Notes: generated from the sequence alone by a model not told the origin. 64,000 nucleotides of DNA from Alloboseaceae bacterium BT-24-1 (GCA_025846845.1 JAOYTL010000008.1:186001-250000); one strand, 5' to 3'. Counted from the first letter of the stretch, positions 50,130-59,021 are shown. Numbers and translations are program-made.

Positions 50130-50984
50130 TTAGCACACGATCGGCCGATGCTCGCGGAATGCGGCGGCGAGCGTGCGCAGGGCCGCGCGCGACCTGGCAT
50201 CGGTGAGGGTCGAAACCATCACGATCTCCGATGTCGGCAGGTCGGGCAAGCCGAACCGGTGGCTGACCTCGACCGTCCCGGCCGGCGCGAGCCGACAGGA
50301 AAAGACCGAGGCGGCAAGCCCTGCGGCCACGGCCGCATCGACCGCGATCGAACCGCCCCCAATGAAAACCTCGACCCAGGGGATGCCGACAGTGTCGAGC
50401 GCCTTGGTGGCGATGTCGCGCACCCCGCAGGAGGCCGAGAGCGTCGCAAGCCGCAGCGGCTCGCCCTGGCGGTATTCAAAATCCGGTGCCGCGAACCAGC
50501 CGAACGATTCCGGCGCCAGAATCTCGGCTGGCCGGCGATCATCGTCACGGCGGACGATCGCCGCATCGAGATCACCCTTGTCGAAAGCCTCGAGCAGGGG
50601 CCGCGAATGACCCAGCTGCACCTCGATCATCAGGCCGGGGTCGTGCGCATTGAGCCTCGCCAGCAACGTCGGCACTTCCGGCCCGAAAACATGAGCGGCG
50701 ATGCCGAGACAGAAGCGGCGGCGCGCATTGCACAGCGCCGACAGCGCGCGGTCATGCGCGGCGAGGAAGGCGCGGGCTTCGTCGAGGAACATCGCGCCCT
50801 GCGCAGACAGGCGCACGAGCCGCGGCGTCCGTTCGATCAACCGGTGACCGAGACGCTCTTCCAGCCGCTTCAGCCTGAGGCTGATGGCAGCCTGGTGGCA
50901 GCCCAGAGCCGTCGCGGCACGGGTGAAGCTGCGCAGCTCCGCAATCGTAACGAAAGCTCTGACGGCATCGACGTCGAGTGTCAT
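50130..50984 (-). CDS. LysR family transcriptional regulator (copy 2)
   Basis: The protein is 284 aa from ATG 50984 (GGTGA 6 nt upstream); ATG 50996 is 4 codons earlier in frame. The winged helix LDVDAVRAFVTIAELRSF and AISLRLKRLEERLG is followed by an effector domain. It is a paralogue of the LysR gene at 19061-19924, sharing FGWFAAP, the C-terminal GLPDLP and a DHDLD-like linker region by eye. Here it is divergent from an MFS exporter, which is its likely target. ATGGTAATCACCAT, a small palindrome, covers both possible starts (50983-50996). Confidence 0.9.
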   Translation of the reverse strand: MTLDVDAVRAFVTIAELRSFTRAATALGCHQAAISLRLKRLEERLGHRLIERTPRLVRLSAQGAMFLDEARAFLAAHDRALSALCNARRRFCLGIAAHVFGPEVPTLLARLNAHDPGLMIEVQLGHSRPLLEAFDKGDLDAAIVRRDDDRRPAEILAPESFGWFAAPDFEYRQGEPLRLATLSASCGVRDIATKALDTVGIPWVEVFIGGGSIAVDAAVAAGLAASVFSCRLAPAGTVEVSHRFGLPDLPTSEIVMVSTLTDARSRAALRTLAAAFREHRPIVC

Positions 50985-51117
50985 GGTAATCACCATATCA
51001 ATTCATCATCACTGAAATAGCAAGGCATTCTGTTTTGTTATTGCGAGCCGCCCGCTAGCTTGCCCGCGACTCGCCGAGGGCCGCTTGCGCGCCCGCCGAC
51101 TGGAAAGATCCGCCCCT

Positions 51118-52659
51118 ATGGATGTCACTCAAACGCTGCCGGCGTCGCGTTCGCGCGGCATGCCGGCCCTCATCGCCGCCTGCCTGATGGCGCTGATGTT
51201 CGGTCTCGAGATTTCCAGCGTGCCGGCGATCCTGCCGACGCTCGAAAAGGCGCTGCCGGCCAATTTCAAGGAGATGCAGTGGATCATGAACGCCTACACC
51301 ATCGCGGTGACGGGCGTGCTGATGGCGGCCGGCACGCTGGCCGATCGCTACGGCCGCAAGCGTGTTTTCCTGATTGCGATCATGGCCTTTGCCGTCGCTT
51401 CGCTGGCCTGTGGAATGGCGCCCAATGCGACGGTGCTCATCGTCGCACGCATATTTCAGGGCCTGAGCGGCGGGGCGGGCCTGATCTGCAGCGTCGCCAT
51501 CCTGTCGCAGCAGTTCCGCGAGCCGGCCGAACGGGCGATGGCCTTCAGCGTCTGGGGGGTCGTCGCCGGCATCGGCCTTGGTTTCGGACCGATCATCGGC
51601 AGCGTCATCGTCGCGTTCTCCAGCTGGCAGTGGGTCTTCCTCGTCCATGCGCCGATTGCTGCCGGAACGGCGCTTCTGGCTCTGGCTGCCATAGCGGAAT
51701 CACGCGACCCCGCGGCGGAACGGCTCGATATCGGCGGCATCACGACGCTGTCGCTGTCGGTGTTCTGCCTCGCCTATTTCATCACGCAGGGCCCCGATCT
51801 CGGCTTCGCCAGTCCGCAGGCCTTGACCATCCTCGCCATCGCGGCGGCGAGCTTCATCGCCTTCCTCCTCGTCGAGCGGACGGTCCGCCGCCCGATGATC
51901 GACGTTTCCGTCTTCAAGATCCGCGCCTTCTCGGGCGCCATCATCGGCGCGGCGGCGATGAACGTCAGCTACTGGCCGTTCATGATCTACCTGCCGATCT
52001 GGTTCGAGGCCGGGCTCGGCTATGACGGCCTCACAGCGGGGCTTGTGTTGCTCGCCTATACCCTGCCCACCCTGGCGGTGCCGCCGCTGGCCGAGCAGCT
52101 GGCACGACGCTACCGGGCGGGCATCGTCATTCCGGCCGGACTCTTCACCATCGGGCTCGGCTTCATGGCGATGAAGCTCGGCACCTCCGTCGCCGCGCCA
52201 AGCTGGCTGACCATGCTGCCGGGCTGCCTGCTTTCCGGCATCGGCATCGGCCTCGCCAACACCCCGGTCACCAACACCTCGACCGCCGCCGTGCCGGCCG
52301 AGCGTGCCGGCATGGCCTCGGGCATCGATCTCAGCGCCCGGATGATCTCGCTCGCCATCAATATCGCGCTGATGGGCTTCATCCTCGTCGAGGGCGTGCG
52401 TGCGTCGCTCGCGACCGAGCTGGCGCCCGGCACCGATGCCACGGCCTTGCGCAGCCTGGCGGAGAAGGTCGCCGCCGGCGCTCCCGTCCCGGCCGAGATT
52501 GGCCTGTCGGCAACACTGGCGCGCCAGGCGCTCGCCGACGGTTTCGGGGCGGTCATGCTCTATGGCGGGATCGGCGTATGGCTGCTCGCGGCGGCGAGTC
52601 TCGTCGTCTTTGCTCGAACGCCGGCCTCCAGGAACGCGGTGTCTTGCCAAACGCAATGA
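51118..52659 (+). CDS. MFS transporter, DHA2-like drug/solute exporter (14 helices predicted)
   Basis: The protein is 513 aa from ATG 51118. Many hydrophobic helices are spread over the whole length, with motif A-like GTLADRYGRKRVFLI after helix 2 and motif C-like GIGLGFGPIIGSVIV in helix 5, typical of proton-driven antiporters of the EmrB/QacA group. The substrate is unknown. The divergent LysR probably controls it. The 3' end is 10 bp from the convergent metallopeptidase gene. Confidence 0.9.
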   Translation: MDVTQTLPASRSRGMPALIAACLMALMFGLEISSVPAILPTLEKALPANFKEMQWIMNAYTIAVTGVLMAAGTLADRYGRKRVFLIAIMAFAVASLACGMAPNATVLIVARIFQGLSGGAGLICSVAILSQQFREPAERAMAFSVWGVVAGIGLGFGPIIGSVIVAFSSWQWVFLVHAPIAAGTALLALAAIAESRDPAAERLDIGGITTLSLSVFCLAYFITQGPDLGFASPQALTILAIAAASFIAFLLVERTVRRPMIDVSVFKIRAFSGAIIGAAAMNVSYWPFMIYLPIWFEAGLGYDGLTAGLVLLAYTLPTLAVPPLAEQLARRYRAGIVIPAGLFTIGLGFMAMKLGTSVAAPSWLTMLPGCLLSGIGIGLANTPVTNTSTAAVPAERAGMASGIDLSARMISLAINIALMGFILVEGVRASLATELAPGTDATALRSLAEKVAAGAPVPAEIGLSATLARQALADGFGAVMLYGGIGVWLLAAASLVVFARTPASRNAVSCQTQ

Positions 52660-52669
52660 GAGCAGGCGA

Positions 52670-53410
52670 TCAACCGTAGCCGTGCAGGCTCGCGCCATGG
52701 CGCTTGAGCCAGGCTTCCGCCTGATCGGTGCCCGGGCAGAGCTTGTGCGTCAGCGCCCAGAAGCGGTGCGAATGATTCATCTCCTTGAGATGGGCGACCT
52801 CATGGGCGGCGAGATAGTCGAGCACCGACGCAGGTGCCAGGATCAGCCGCCAGGAGAAGCTGAGATGCCCCTTCGAGGAGCATGAGCCCCAGCGGCTCGT
52901 CGTATCGCGCAGCGTGATCTTGCGGGCGGGGATGCGGAGCACCGCGGTATGGGTGCGCACCGCCTTTTCGAGATCGGCCAGTGCCTCGCGGCGCAGGAAA
53001 TCCTTGACCCGGCGGGCGACATGGCCGGCCTCGCCGCAGACCGCGATGATCGGCTCGCCCTCGGCGGAGAGCGTGGCGCGGGTCAGCCCGCGCACCCTGG
53101 TCCAGTGCACGATGCGGTGCGGCACACCGCGCAGCGGCACGACGGCGCCGGGCTCGAACGGCACGCCCTGCGGCCGCTTGGCGAGACGCGCCGCGATCCA
53201 GCCGCCGTGATTCTCGGCGAAGATACGCCCCGTTGCGAAATCGACACGTTCGGGGAGGGTCAGCGTGATCTCGCCGGTCGCCTGCGAGACGCGCAGCGTC
53301 AGCCGCCGCGCCGTCGAGCGCCGCCTGACGGTGACCGGATAGAGCAGGCCGGCATGGCCGACCTCGATCCGGTCGGGATCGGGCTTGCGCCTGAACAGGG
53401 AGAACCGCAT
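52670..53410 (-). CDS. YgjP-like metallopeptidase (M48/DUF45 family)
   Basis: The 246-aa protein has the zinc site HEVAHLKEMNHSHRFW (HExxH plus a downstream His) and the family segment TSRWGSCSSKGHLSFSWRLILA. The N-terminal half carries the strand-rich RRSTARRLTLRVSQATGEI region of the YgjP/DUF45 family. It is a cytoplasmic protein of unknown substrate. It is divergent from the RhuM-like gene across 184 bp. Confidence 0.9.
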   Translation of the reverse strand: MRFSLFRRKPDPDRIEVGHAGLLYPVTVRRRSTARRLTLRVSQATGEITLTLPERVDFATGRIFAENHGGWIAARLAKRPQGVPFEPGAVVPLRGVPHRIVHWTRVRGLTRATLSAEGEPIIAVCGEAGHVARRVKDFLRREALADLEKAVRTHTAVLRIPARKITLRDTTSRWGSCSSKGHLSFSWRLILAPASVLDYLAAHEVAHLKEMNHSHRFWALTHKLCPGTDQAEAWLKRHGASLHGYG

Positions 53411-53594
53411 CCCGGCGATTGTGCGGGATTCGCAGCGGGAGCGGAAGAGGGCGGCGGACGCTCCTTAGAACGCGCATCTTTGCGGCTGAAGGCAACAACT
53501 TCGATAGCCTCGATTGTGTACCGCCACCGCGTTCCACTTGCCTCTTTCGGGCATCGCGTATTCTCTTTGTTCTCGCTCGGAATCAGAGACACAC

Positions 53595-54626
53595 ATGACG
53601 CAGGATCAGACTGAACCGGTTCGGTTGGAAGAAGATGCCGAGACCGGCGATCTGTTCCTCGTCTATGGCACCGAGAAAGGCCTGCGGATCGATATCCGCT
53701 ACGAGGGCGAAACACTCTGGATGACGCAGGCGCAGATCGGGCAGCTCTTTGGCCGCGATCAATCGGTTATCTCGCGGCATATCGGCAATATTCTCGCCGA
53801 GGGTGAACTGACCGAAGAAGGCAATATGCAGAAAGTGCATATTGCCAAGTCTGATCGCCCCGTGACCCTTCACGGCCTCGATATGGTGATCTCGGTCGGC
53901 TATCGGGTTTCGTCCGCCCAAGCGACCCTCTTTCGCCGCTGGGCCACCAAGGTTCTGGTCCAATTCGCCAAGAAGGGCTTCGTCGTCGACACGCGGCGGC
54001 TTAAGGAGCCCGGCAGCTTCGATCGTATTGCGGAACTGCGCGAGATCATCCGCGACCTGCGTTCCGAGGAAGCGAACCTCTACGCGGAGCTGCGCCGAAT
54101 CTGCTCGCTCTGCCAAGACTATGACGGATCGACCGAGGCGGCCCGGACTTTCTATCAGCGTGTCCAAGCCAAACTGGTCTATGCCGTGACCTCGCACACG
54201 CCAGCCGAGATCGTGGCTGGCCGCGCCGATTGCGAGGCGCCGAACATGGGTCTGCAGGCATGGCCGGCGGACAACATCCGCAAGCAGGACGTTGCGACCT
54301 CGAAGAACTATCTCGCCGATGGAGAGATCAGGGAGCTCAACCGCCTTACCTCGATTCTGCTCGACATCTTCGAGGATCAGCTCGCGATCGGCCGCCTCGT
54401 CATGATGGAGGATGCGCGCGCCTTGCTTGATCGGCAGCTGCAGCAGCTTGGCCGCACCGTGCTTCGTGGCGGCGGCTCGACCAGCGCGGACCAGGCGAAG
54501 GCGCAAGCCGAAACGCAATACCTCGAGTTCGACCGCCGCAGAAAGCTGGAACGCCAGCGCGAGGCCGATGCACAGATTGCCGAACTCGCCGCCGAGGCGA
54601 AGCGCCTGACCAAGCGGCCGCGATGA
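53595..54626 (+). CDS. RhuM-family protein
   Basis: The protein is 343 aa from ATG 53595. Its N-terminal half has YEGETLWMTQAQIGQLFGRDQS and ISRHIGNILAEGEL, a helix-turn-helix-like segment. Next come GYRVSSAQATLFRRWATKVL and a C-terminal coiled region rich in Arg/Glu/Ala. RhuM was named from Salmonella pathogenicity island 3, and homologues often sit in type I restriction-modification or phage-defence loci. Here no such partner is present. The function is unknown, and the gene looks like an acquired singleton. Confidence 0.85.
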   Translation: MTQDQTEPVRLEEDAETGDLFLVYGTEKGLRIDIRYEGETLWMTQAQIGQLFGRDQSVISRHIGNILAEGELTEEGNMQKVHIAKSDRPVTLHGLDMVISVGYRVSSAQATLFRRWATKVLVQFAKKGFVVDTRRLKEPGSFDRIAELREIIRDLRSEEANLYAELRRICSLCQDYDGSTEAARTFYQRVQAKLVYAVTSHTPAEIVAGRADCEAPNMGLQAWPADNIRKQDVATSKNYLADGEIRELNRLTSILLDIFEDQLAIGRLVMMEDARALLDRQLQQLGRTVLRGGGSTSADQAKAQAETQYLEFDRRRKLERQREADAQIAELAAEAKRLTKRPR

Positions 54627-54638
54627 TCGTCGCCTAGC

Positions 54639-55940
54639 TCAGCTCGCGACCTTCAGCGCCTTGCGCGCCGTCGCTGCCGTCTCGCTGCGGCGCTCACTGG
54701 CTGCCTTCATGTCGAGGGTGAGCATGAAGTCGGCGATGCGCGGCGCAATCTCGGAGCGGAAGCGCGAGCCGTTGAAGACGCCGTAATGGCCGACGCCCTT
54801 CTGCATGTACTCGACGCGCATCTCGGCAGGGATGTTGACGCACAGATCATGCGCCGCCTTGGTCTGGCCGACGCCGGAGATGTCGTCGTTCTCGCCCTCG
54901 ACCGTCATCAGCGCGACGCCACGGATCGCCTTGAGGTCGACCGGCTTGCCGCGATGCATCATCTCGCCCTTCGGCAAGGCGTGCTTGACGAAGACGGTGT
55001 CGACCGTCTGGAGGTAGAACTCGGCGGTCAGGTCCATCACCGCCATGTACTCGTCATAGAAATCGCGATGCTTCTCGGCCGAATCGCCGTCTCCTTCGAT
55101 GAGATGCTTGTACATGTCGTAATGCGCGGTGAGATGGCGATCGAAGTTCATCGCCATGAAGCCCGAGAGCTGCAGGAAGCCGGGATAGACCTCGCGGAAG
55201 GCGCCGAGATGCGGGAAGGGCACGCGGGTGATGCAGTTGCGGCGGAACCAGTCGGTGCCGCGCTCCATAGCGAGCTGATTGACCGCGGTCGGCGAGCGGC
55301 GCGTGTCGATCGGACCGCCCATCAGCGTCATCGAACGCGGCGAAGCCGGATCGCCCTCGGCCTCCATGCGCGCGATCGCGGCGAGCACGGGCACGGAAGG
55401 CTGGCAGACGGCCATGACATGGGTGTCGGGACCGAGCTTGTGCAGCATGGCGATGACATAGTCGATGTAATCGTCGAGGTCGAAACTGCCGGCCGCGAGC
55501 GGCACCAGGCGAGCATCGATCCAGTCGGTGACATAGACCTCGTGATCGGGCAGCAGGGTCTCGACCGTGCCGCGCAGCAGCGTCGCGTAGTGGCCCGACA
55601 TCGGCGCGACCAGCAGCACCTTGGGCTGCGGCTTGCGGCGCGCGCCGACCTGCCGGTCGAAATAGATCAGATTGCAGAAGGGGCGCTGCCAGACGATCCG
55701 CTCCTCGACCGCGGCCTTGACGCCGTTCATCGTCGTGGTGTCGAGCCCGAAGGCCGGCTTGCCATAACGGCGCGTGCTGCGCTCGAACAGTTCGCAGGAG
55801 GCGGCGACCGAACGGCCGAACGGGGTATAGGTCAGCGGGTTCGCCGGGTTCTTGAAGGCGAGCTGCATGGCGTCGGACAAAGCCCGCGCCGGGCTGACCA
55901 TCATGTGAACCGCTTCATAGGCGTGGTAGGCGAACGACAT
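54639..55940 (-). CDS. phaZ: Intracellular polyhydroxyalkanoate depolymerase
   Basis: The 433-aa protein begins with YHAYEAVHMMVSPARALSDAM, typical of intracellular native-granule PHB depolymerases. The lipase-like box is MAVCQPSVPVLAA with Cys as the predicted nucleophile, as in the PhaZa1 type. MTLMGGPIDTRRSPTAVN and the C-terminal EGENDDISGVGQT with QKGVGHYGVFNG, which holds the catalytic His, follow. It mobilises stored PHB in the cytoplasm. A promoter and a PhaR-like site lie upstream. Confidence 0.95.
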   Translation of the reverse strand: MSFAYHAYEAVHMMVSPARALSDAMQLAFKNPANPLTYTPFGRSVAASCELFERSTRRYGKPAFGLDTTTMNGVKAAVEERIVWQRPFCNLIYFDRQVGARRKPQPKVLLVAPMSGHYATLLRGTVETLLPDHEVYVTDWIDARLVPLAAGSFDLDDYIDYVIAMLHKLGPDTHVMAVCQPSVPVLAAIARMEAEGDPASPRSMTLMGGPIDTRRSPTAVNQLAMERGTDWFRRNCITRVPFPHLGAFREVYPGFLQLSGFMAMNFDRHLTAHYDMYKHLIEGDGDSAEKHRDFYDEYMAVMDLTAEFYLQTVDTVFVKHALPKGEMMHRGKPVDLKAIRGVALMTVEGENDDISGVGQTKAAHDLCVNIPAEMRVEYMQKGVGHYGVFNGSRFRSEIAPRIADFMLTLDMKAASERRSETAATARKALKVAS

Positions 55941-55978
55941 GGCGTCCCTTTCGCGCTTTCGCAGCGCCGCATCCCACG

Positions 55979-55989
55979 ATGCAGTGCAG
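55979..55989. promoter_or_regulatory. PhaR-like half palindrome upstream of phaZ
   Basis: ATGCAGTGCAG differs by one base from the PhaR-type site CTGC-N3-GCAG (read on the other strand CTGCACTGCAT). It is 39 bp before the start codon and just downstream of the predicted transcription start, a place where a repressor would block elongation or initiation. Confidence 0.3.
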
Positions 55990-56006
55990 CAAGGGAACGC
56001 AGCCTA

Positions 56007-56036
56007 AGTATAATTTGTTCTCATTCAATCGTTCAA
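56007..56036 (-). promoter_or_regulatory. Sigma-70 type promoter of phaZ
   Basis: Minus-strand -35 TTGAAC (56036-56031) and -10 TATACT (56012-56007) are spaced by 18 bp, giving a start near 56000 and a leader of about 60 nt before the phaZ ATG at 55940. This is the divergent intergenic region shared with regB. Confidence 0.55.
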
Positions 56037-56118
56037 AGGGCTAAGATTTCCTTGTGATGCCGATTAGCCACAGCTTATTCCTCCTCGGCCCGCTCCCGCC
56101 TTGCGAAGATTGCGCGCC

Positions 56119-57474
56119 GTGACGATCACCGACTTCATCTCCGCCCCTCCCGGGTCCACGCCGCGTCATTTGCGGCTCGACACGCTGGTGCGGCTGCGCT
56201 GGCTTGCCATCGCCGGCCAGAGCGTCGCCGTCGCCGGCGTCCATTTCGGGCTCGGCTTTGCCCTGCCCTTCGGCTGGTGCTTCCTGGTCATCGCGGTCTC
56301 GGCCTGGCTCAACATCGCGCTGCGCATCCGCTTCCCGCTCAGCCACCGCTTGCACCAGAGCGCGGCGACGGCGCTGCTCGGCTTCGACATCCTCCAGCTC
56401 GCAGCACTGCTCTATCTCACCGGCGGCCTGCAGAATCCGTTCGCCATCCTGTTCCTGGCGCCGGTCATGATCTCGGCGACGGCGCTGCCGCCGCGGCATA
56501 CGCTGGCGCTGGGCCTGCTCGCCGCCGGATTGGCGACGCTGCTCACTGTTCTGCACTGGCCCTTGCCCTGGGCCGGGACCGGGCGGCCGGTGCTGCCGCC
56601 GCAATACCAGGTCGGCAACTGGATCGCGCTGCTGCTCGGGCTCGGCTTCACCGCCATCTATGCCTGGCGCGTCGCCAAGGAGGCGCGCGATCTCTCGGAG
56701 GCGCTCGCCGCAACCGAGCTGGTGCTGGCGCGCGAGCAGCATCTTTCGCAGCTCGACGGGCTCGCCGCCGCGGCCGCGCACGAGCTCGGCACGCCGCTCG
56801 CCACCATCGCGCTGGTTGCCCGCGAGCTCTCGCGCCTCGCCCCGGCCGAGGGCGAGATGGCGGAGGACATCACCTTGCTGCGCGAGCAGGTCGAGCGCTG
56901 CCGCGGCATTCTGGGCAAGCTCGCCTCGCTGCAGGACGACGATGCCGGCCCGCTCGACCAGCTCTCGCTCAGCCTGCTGATCGAGGAAGCGGCCGGGCCG
57001 CAGCGGCCTTTCGGCGTGCCCTTCGAGATCGCGCTCGTCGGCGAGAAGCCCGAGCCGGTCTGCCGGCGCAATCCCGGCATGATCTACGGGCTCGGCAACA
57101 TCGTCGACAATGCCGTCGACTTCGCCGGCTCGAAGGTGACAATCACGGCACAGTGGACGGAAGGCGCCGTCCTCCTGACGATCGCCGATGACGGGCCGGG
57201 CTTCACACCGGAGGTGCTGATGCGGGCGGGTGACCCCTATCTCTCGCGCTCGCATGCCAAGGAATCGCGCGCCGGCGGCGGCCTCGGGCTTGGCCTGTTC
57301 ATCGCCAAGACGCTGCTGGAACGCAGCGGCGCGACGCTCGAATTCTCCAATCTGCCGTTGCCGGCGACTGGCGCCAGCATCCGGATCACCTGGCTGCGCG
57401 CGGTCTTCGAGCGCGACGATCGCCCGGCCGGACCTTCAAACCCGGAGCTTTTGGCCCCATATGCGACAGAATGA
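56119..57474 (+). CDS. regB: RegB/ActS/PrrB, redox-sensing membrane histidine kinase
   Basis: The protein is 451 aa from a GTG at 56119 (TTG at 56101 and 56110 are alternatives). It has six hydrophobic segments (about 25-180) with the quinone-binding signature GGLQNPFAILF, then HisKA AAAAAHELGTPLATIALV, and HATPase with NIVDNAVDF, ADDGPGFTP and GGGLGLGLFIAKTLLE. A Cys in REQVERCRGIL lies exactly 40 residues after the phospho-His, the same spacing as His225 and redox-active Cys265 of Rhodobacter RegB. It senses ubiquinone redox state and controls respiration, carbon and nitrogen fixation genes through RegA. Confidence 0.95.
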   Translation: MTITDFISAPPGSTPRHLRLDTLVRLRWLAIAGQSVAVAGVHFGLGFALPFGWCFLVIAVSAWLNIALRIRFPLSHRLHQSAATALLGFDILQLAALLYLTGGLQNPFAILFLAPVMISATALPPRHTLALGLLAAGLATLLTVLHWPLPWAGTGRPVLPPQYQVGNWIALLLGLGFTAIYAWRVAKEARDLSEALAATELVLAREQHLSQLDGLAAAAAHELGTPLATIALVARELSRLAPAEGEMAEDITLLREQVERCRGILGKLASLQDDDAGPLDQLSLSLLIEEAAGPQRPFGVPFEIALVGEKPEPVCRRNPGMIYGLGNIVDNAVDFAGSKVTITAQWTEGAVLLTIADDGPGFTPEVLMRAGDPYLSRSHAKESRAGGGLGLGLFIAKTLLERSGATLEFSNLPLPATGASIRITWLRAVFERDDRPAGPSNPELLAPYATE

Positions 57475-57550
57475 GGCGTTGCGGCGTTTCAACGCGTCGC
57501 GCAATCGGTACAGTGGATAGTGAGCCGGGCAGGTTCGCCCGGAGGAGATG

Positions 57551-58126
57551 ATGGCGATGGACACGGCGCCGACGACAGGCGAGCTCACCGACAATGCCGG
57601 CAGGGACATGTCCCTCCTGCTCGTCGACGACGACAAGCCGTTCCTGAATCGCCTCGCCCGCGCCATGGAAGGGCGGGGCTATTCGGTGCGGATCGCCGAA
57701 TCCGTCCAGGCCGGGCTCGCGGCTGTCGAGGAGGAAGCGCCGGCCTTCGCCGTGATCGATCTGCGCCTCGGAGACGGCAACGGGCTCGACGTGATCGCGC
57801 GCCTCAAGGAAAAGCGCCCGGATGCGCGCGGTGTCGTCTTGACCGGCTACGGCAATATCGCGACGGCGGTGAGCGCGGTGAAGCTCGGCGCCTTCGACTT
57901 CCTCGCCAAGCCCGCCGATGCCGACGAGATCCATTCGGCATTGGCCGCCGGGCCGAATGCACGCCCAGTGCCGCCGGAGAACCCGATGTCGGCCGATCGC
58001 GTCCGCTGGGAACATATCCAGCGCGTCTACGAACTGTGCAGTCGCAATGTCTCCGAGACCGCGCGCCGGCTCGGCATGCACCGGCGTACCCTCCAGCGCA
58101 TCCTGGCCAAGCGCGCCCCGCGATGA
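57551..58126 (+). CDS. regA: RegA/ActR/PrrA, response regulator
   Basis: The protein is 191 aa from ATG 57551; ATGs at 57548 and 57557 are equally in frame, with GGAGGAG just upstream. Receiver: LLLVDDDKPFLNRLARAME, phospho-Asp in FAVIDLRLGDGNG, VVLTGYGNIATAVSAVKLG and the Lys in FLAKPADADEI. The Fis-type helix-turn-helix at the end reads HIQRVYELCSRNVSETARRL and GMHRRTLQRILAKRAP. It has no ATPase domain, as expected for RegA. Its stop overlaps the start of the haemoglobin gene. Confidence 0.95.
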   Translation: MAMDTAPTTGELTDNAGRDMSLLLVDDDKPFLNRLARAMEGRGYSVRIAESVQAGLAAVEEEAPAFAVIDLRLGDGNGLDVIARLKEKRPDARGVVLTGYGNIATAVSAVKLGAFDFLAKPADADEIHSALAAGPNARPVPPENPMSADRVRWEHIQRVYELCSRNVSETARRLGMHRRTLQRILAKRAPR

Positions 58127-58536
58127 GCGGAATTCCGCTGCCGGAGCAGATCTCGGAAGAGCTGATCGCGGAGCTCGTCGAGACCTTCTACGGCCGCGTC
58201 CGCCAGGATCCGCTGATCGGCCCGATCTTCCTCATCAAGCTCGGCGAGGACTGGGGCCCGCATCTTGCCAAGTTGTGCGACTTCTGGTCGTCGGTGACGC
58301 TGATGAGCGGGCGCTATCGCGGCAAGCCCCAGCAGGTCCATATGCCGCTCCCGCTCGAGATGCAGCATTTCGAGCGCTGGCTCGCTTTGTTCGAGGCGAC
58401 GGTCGCCGAGCTCTGCACCGGCCCGGCCAAATTCCTGTTCATCGACCGCGCCCATCGCATCGCCGACAGCCTGCAGATCAGCCTGAATATCGGCCCGAAG
58501 GCGCTCAAGCTGCCGGAGCACCGCAAGGCGGGCTGA
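58123..58536 (+). CDS. Group III truncated haemoglobin
   Basis: The 137-aa protein overlaps regA by 4 bp (ATGA). It has ELVETFYGRVRQDPLIGPIF near the N-terminus, DWGPHLAKLCDFWSSVTLMS, and GKPQQVHMPLPLEMQHFERW with the probable proximal His in VHMPLPL. The pattern and the absence of the group I and II glycine motifs fit group III. It binds oxygen or nitric oxide and may protect the redox-controlled respiratory chain or report ligand to it. The coupling with RegBA is suggestive. Confidence 0.9.
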   Translation: MSGIPLPEQISEELIAELVETFYGRVRQDPLIGPIFLIKLGEDWGPHLAKLCDFWSSVTLMSGRYRGKPQQVHMPLPLEMQHFERWLALFEATVAELCTGPAKFLFIDRAHRIADSLQISLNIGPKALKLPEHRKAG

Positions 58537-58571
58537 TGCTGCAACGAGCGTCAATCACAGAACAGCGCGAC

Positions 58572-59021
58572 TCAGCAGCGTAGCTTCGACAAGCGCCAGC
58601 GATGACTGAGCGAGGCGATGTCAGCGATCTTCCAGAGTTCGCCCGCACGCACAAAATCGTAACGGATATGGTTCGGCTCACCGAAATTCCGAAAGCGGAC
58701 GTCGATTGCGGCGCGGTTGCTGTCAGCTTTGCTCTCGATCCGCAAGGTGCGCGTGATTTCGTTATCGTCGTAGTCCTGCCCACTGCCCGTGATGGCAAAA
58801 TCGATGCAGAGGTTTTCGGTCCGATCGTCGGCAACAAGCAGCTTGACGAGGCCCGGCTGAAAATACCGGGCCCGATTCTCGGGCGAGCGCAGGCGCCCGA
58901 TCGAACTCTGTGTCAGGCCGCCCGCATATATCCCGCGGACAATCGCTTCAGGCGTCTCGGCAGAAGCTGTGCCTGCCACGAGGGCTCCGAGCAAGAAGAC
59001 GGGAAGCCAGGGCTTCAGCAC
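58572..59021 (-). CDS. Hypothetical exported protein (DUF3828-like)
   Basis: The protein is 149 aa from a GTG at 59021 with GGGGGT upstream. This start leads directly into a signal peptide (LKPWLPVFLLGALVAGTASA), while the longer frame to 59114 would bury it. The mature part has AIVRGIYAGGL and CIDFAITGSGQDYDDNEITRTLRI, and ends FVRAGELWKIADIASL. The last segment resembles the DUF3828 pattern of small periplasmic proteins, a weak likeness only. The function is unknown. Confidence 0.7.
   Translation of the reverse strand: MLKPWLPVFLLGALVAGTASAETPEAIVRGIYAGGLTQSSIGRLRSPENRARYFQPGLVKLLVADDRTENLCIDFAITGSGQDYDDNEITRTLRIESKADSNRAAIDVRFRNFGEPNHIRYDFVRAGELWKIADIASLSHRWRLSKLRC

Noticed and set aside
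50983..50996. ATGGTAATCACCAT as a LysR operator
   Set aside because: The palindrome covers the start codons of the LysR gene and is short; it may just reflect the two in-frame ATGs, so it is noted but not listed as a site.
57520..58122. A long single frame running through regA into the haemoglobin gene
   Set aside because: It is out of frame with regA, and only its last 137 codons match a family (the truncated haemoglobin starting at 58123).
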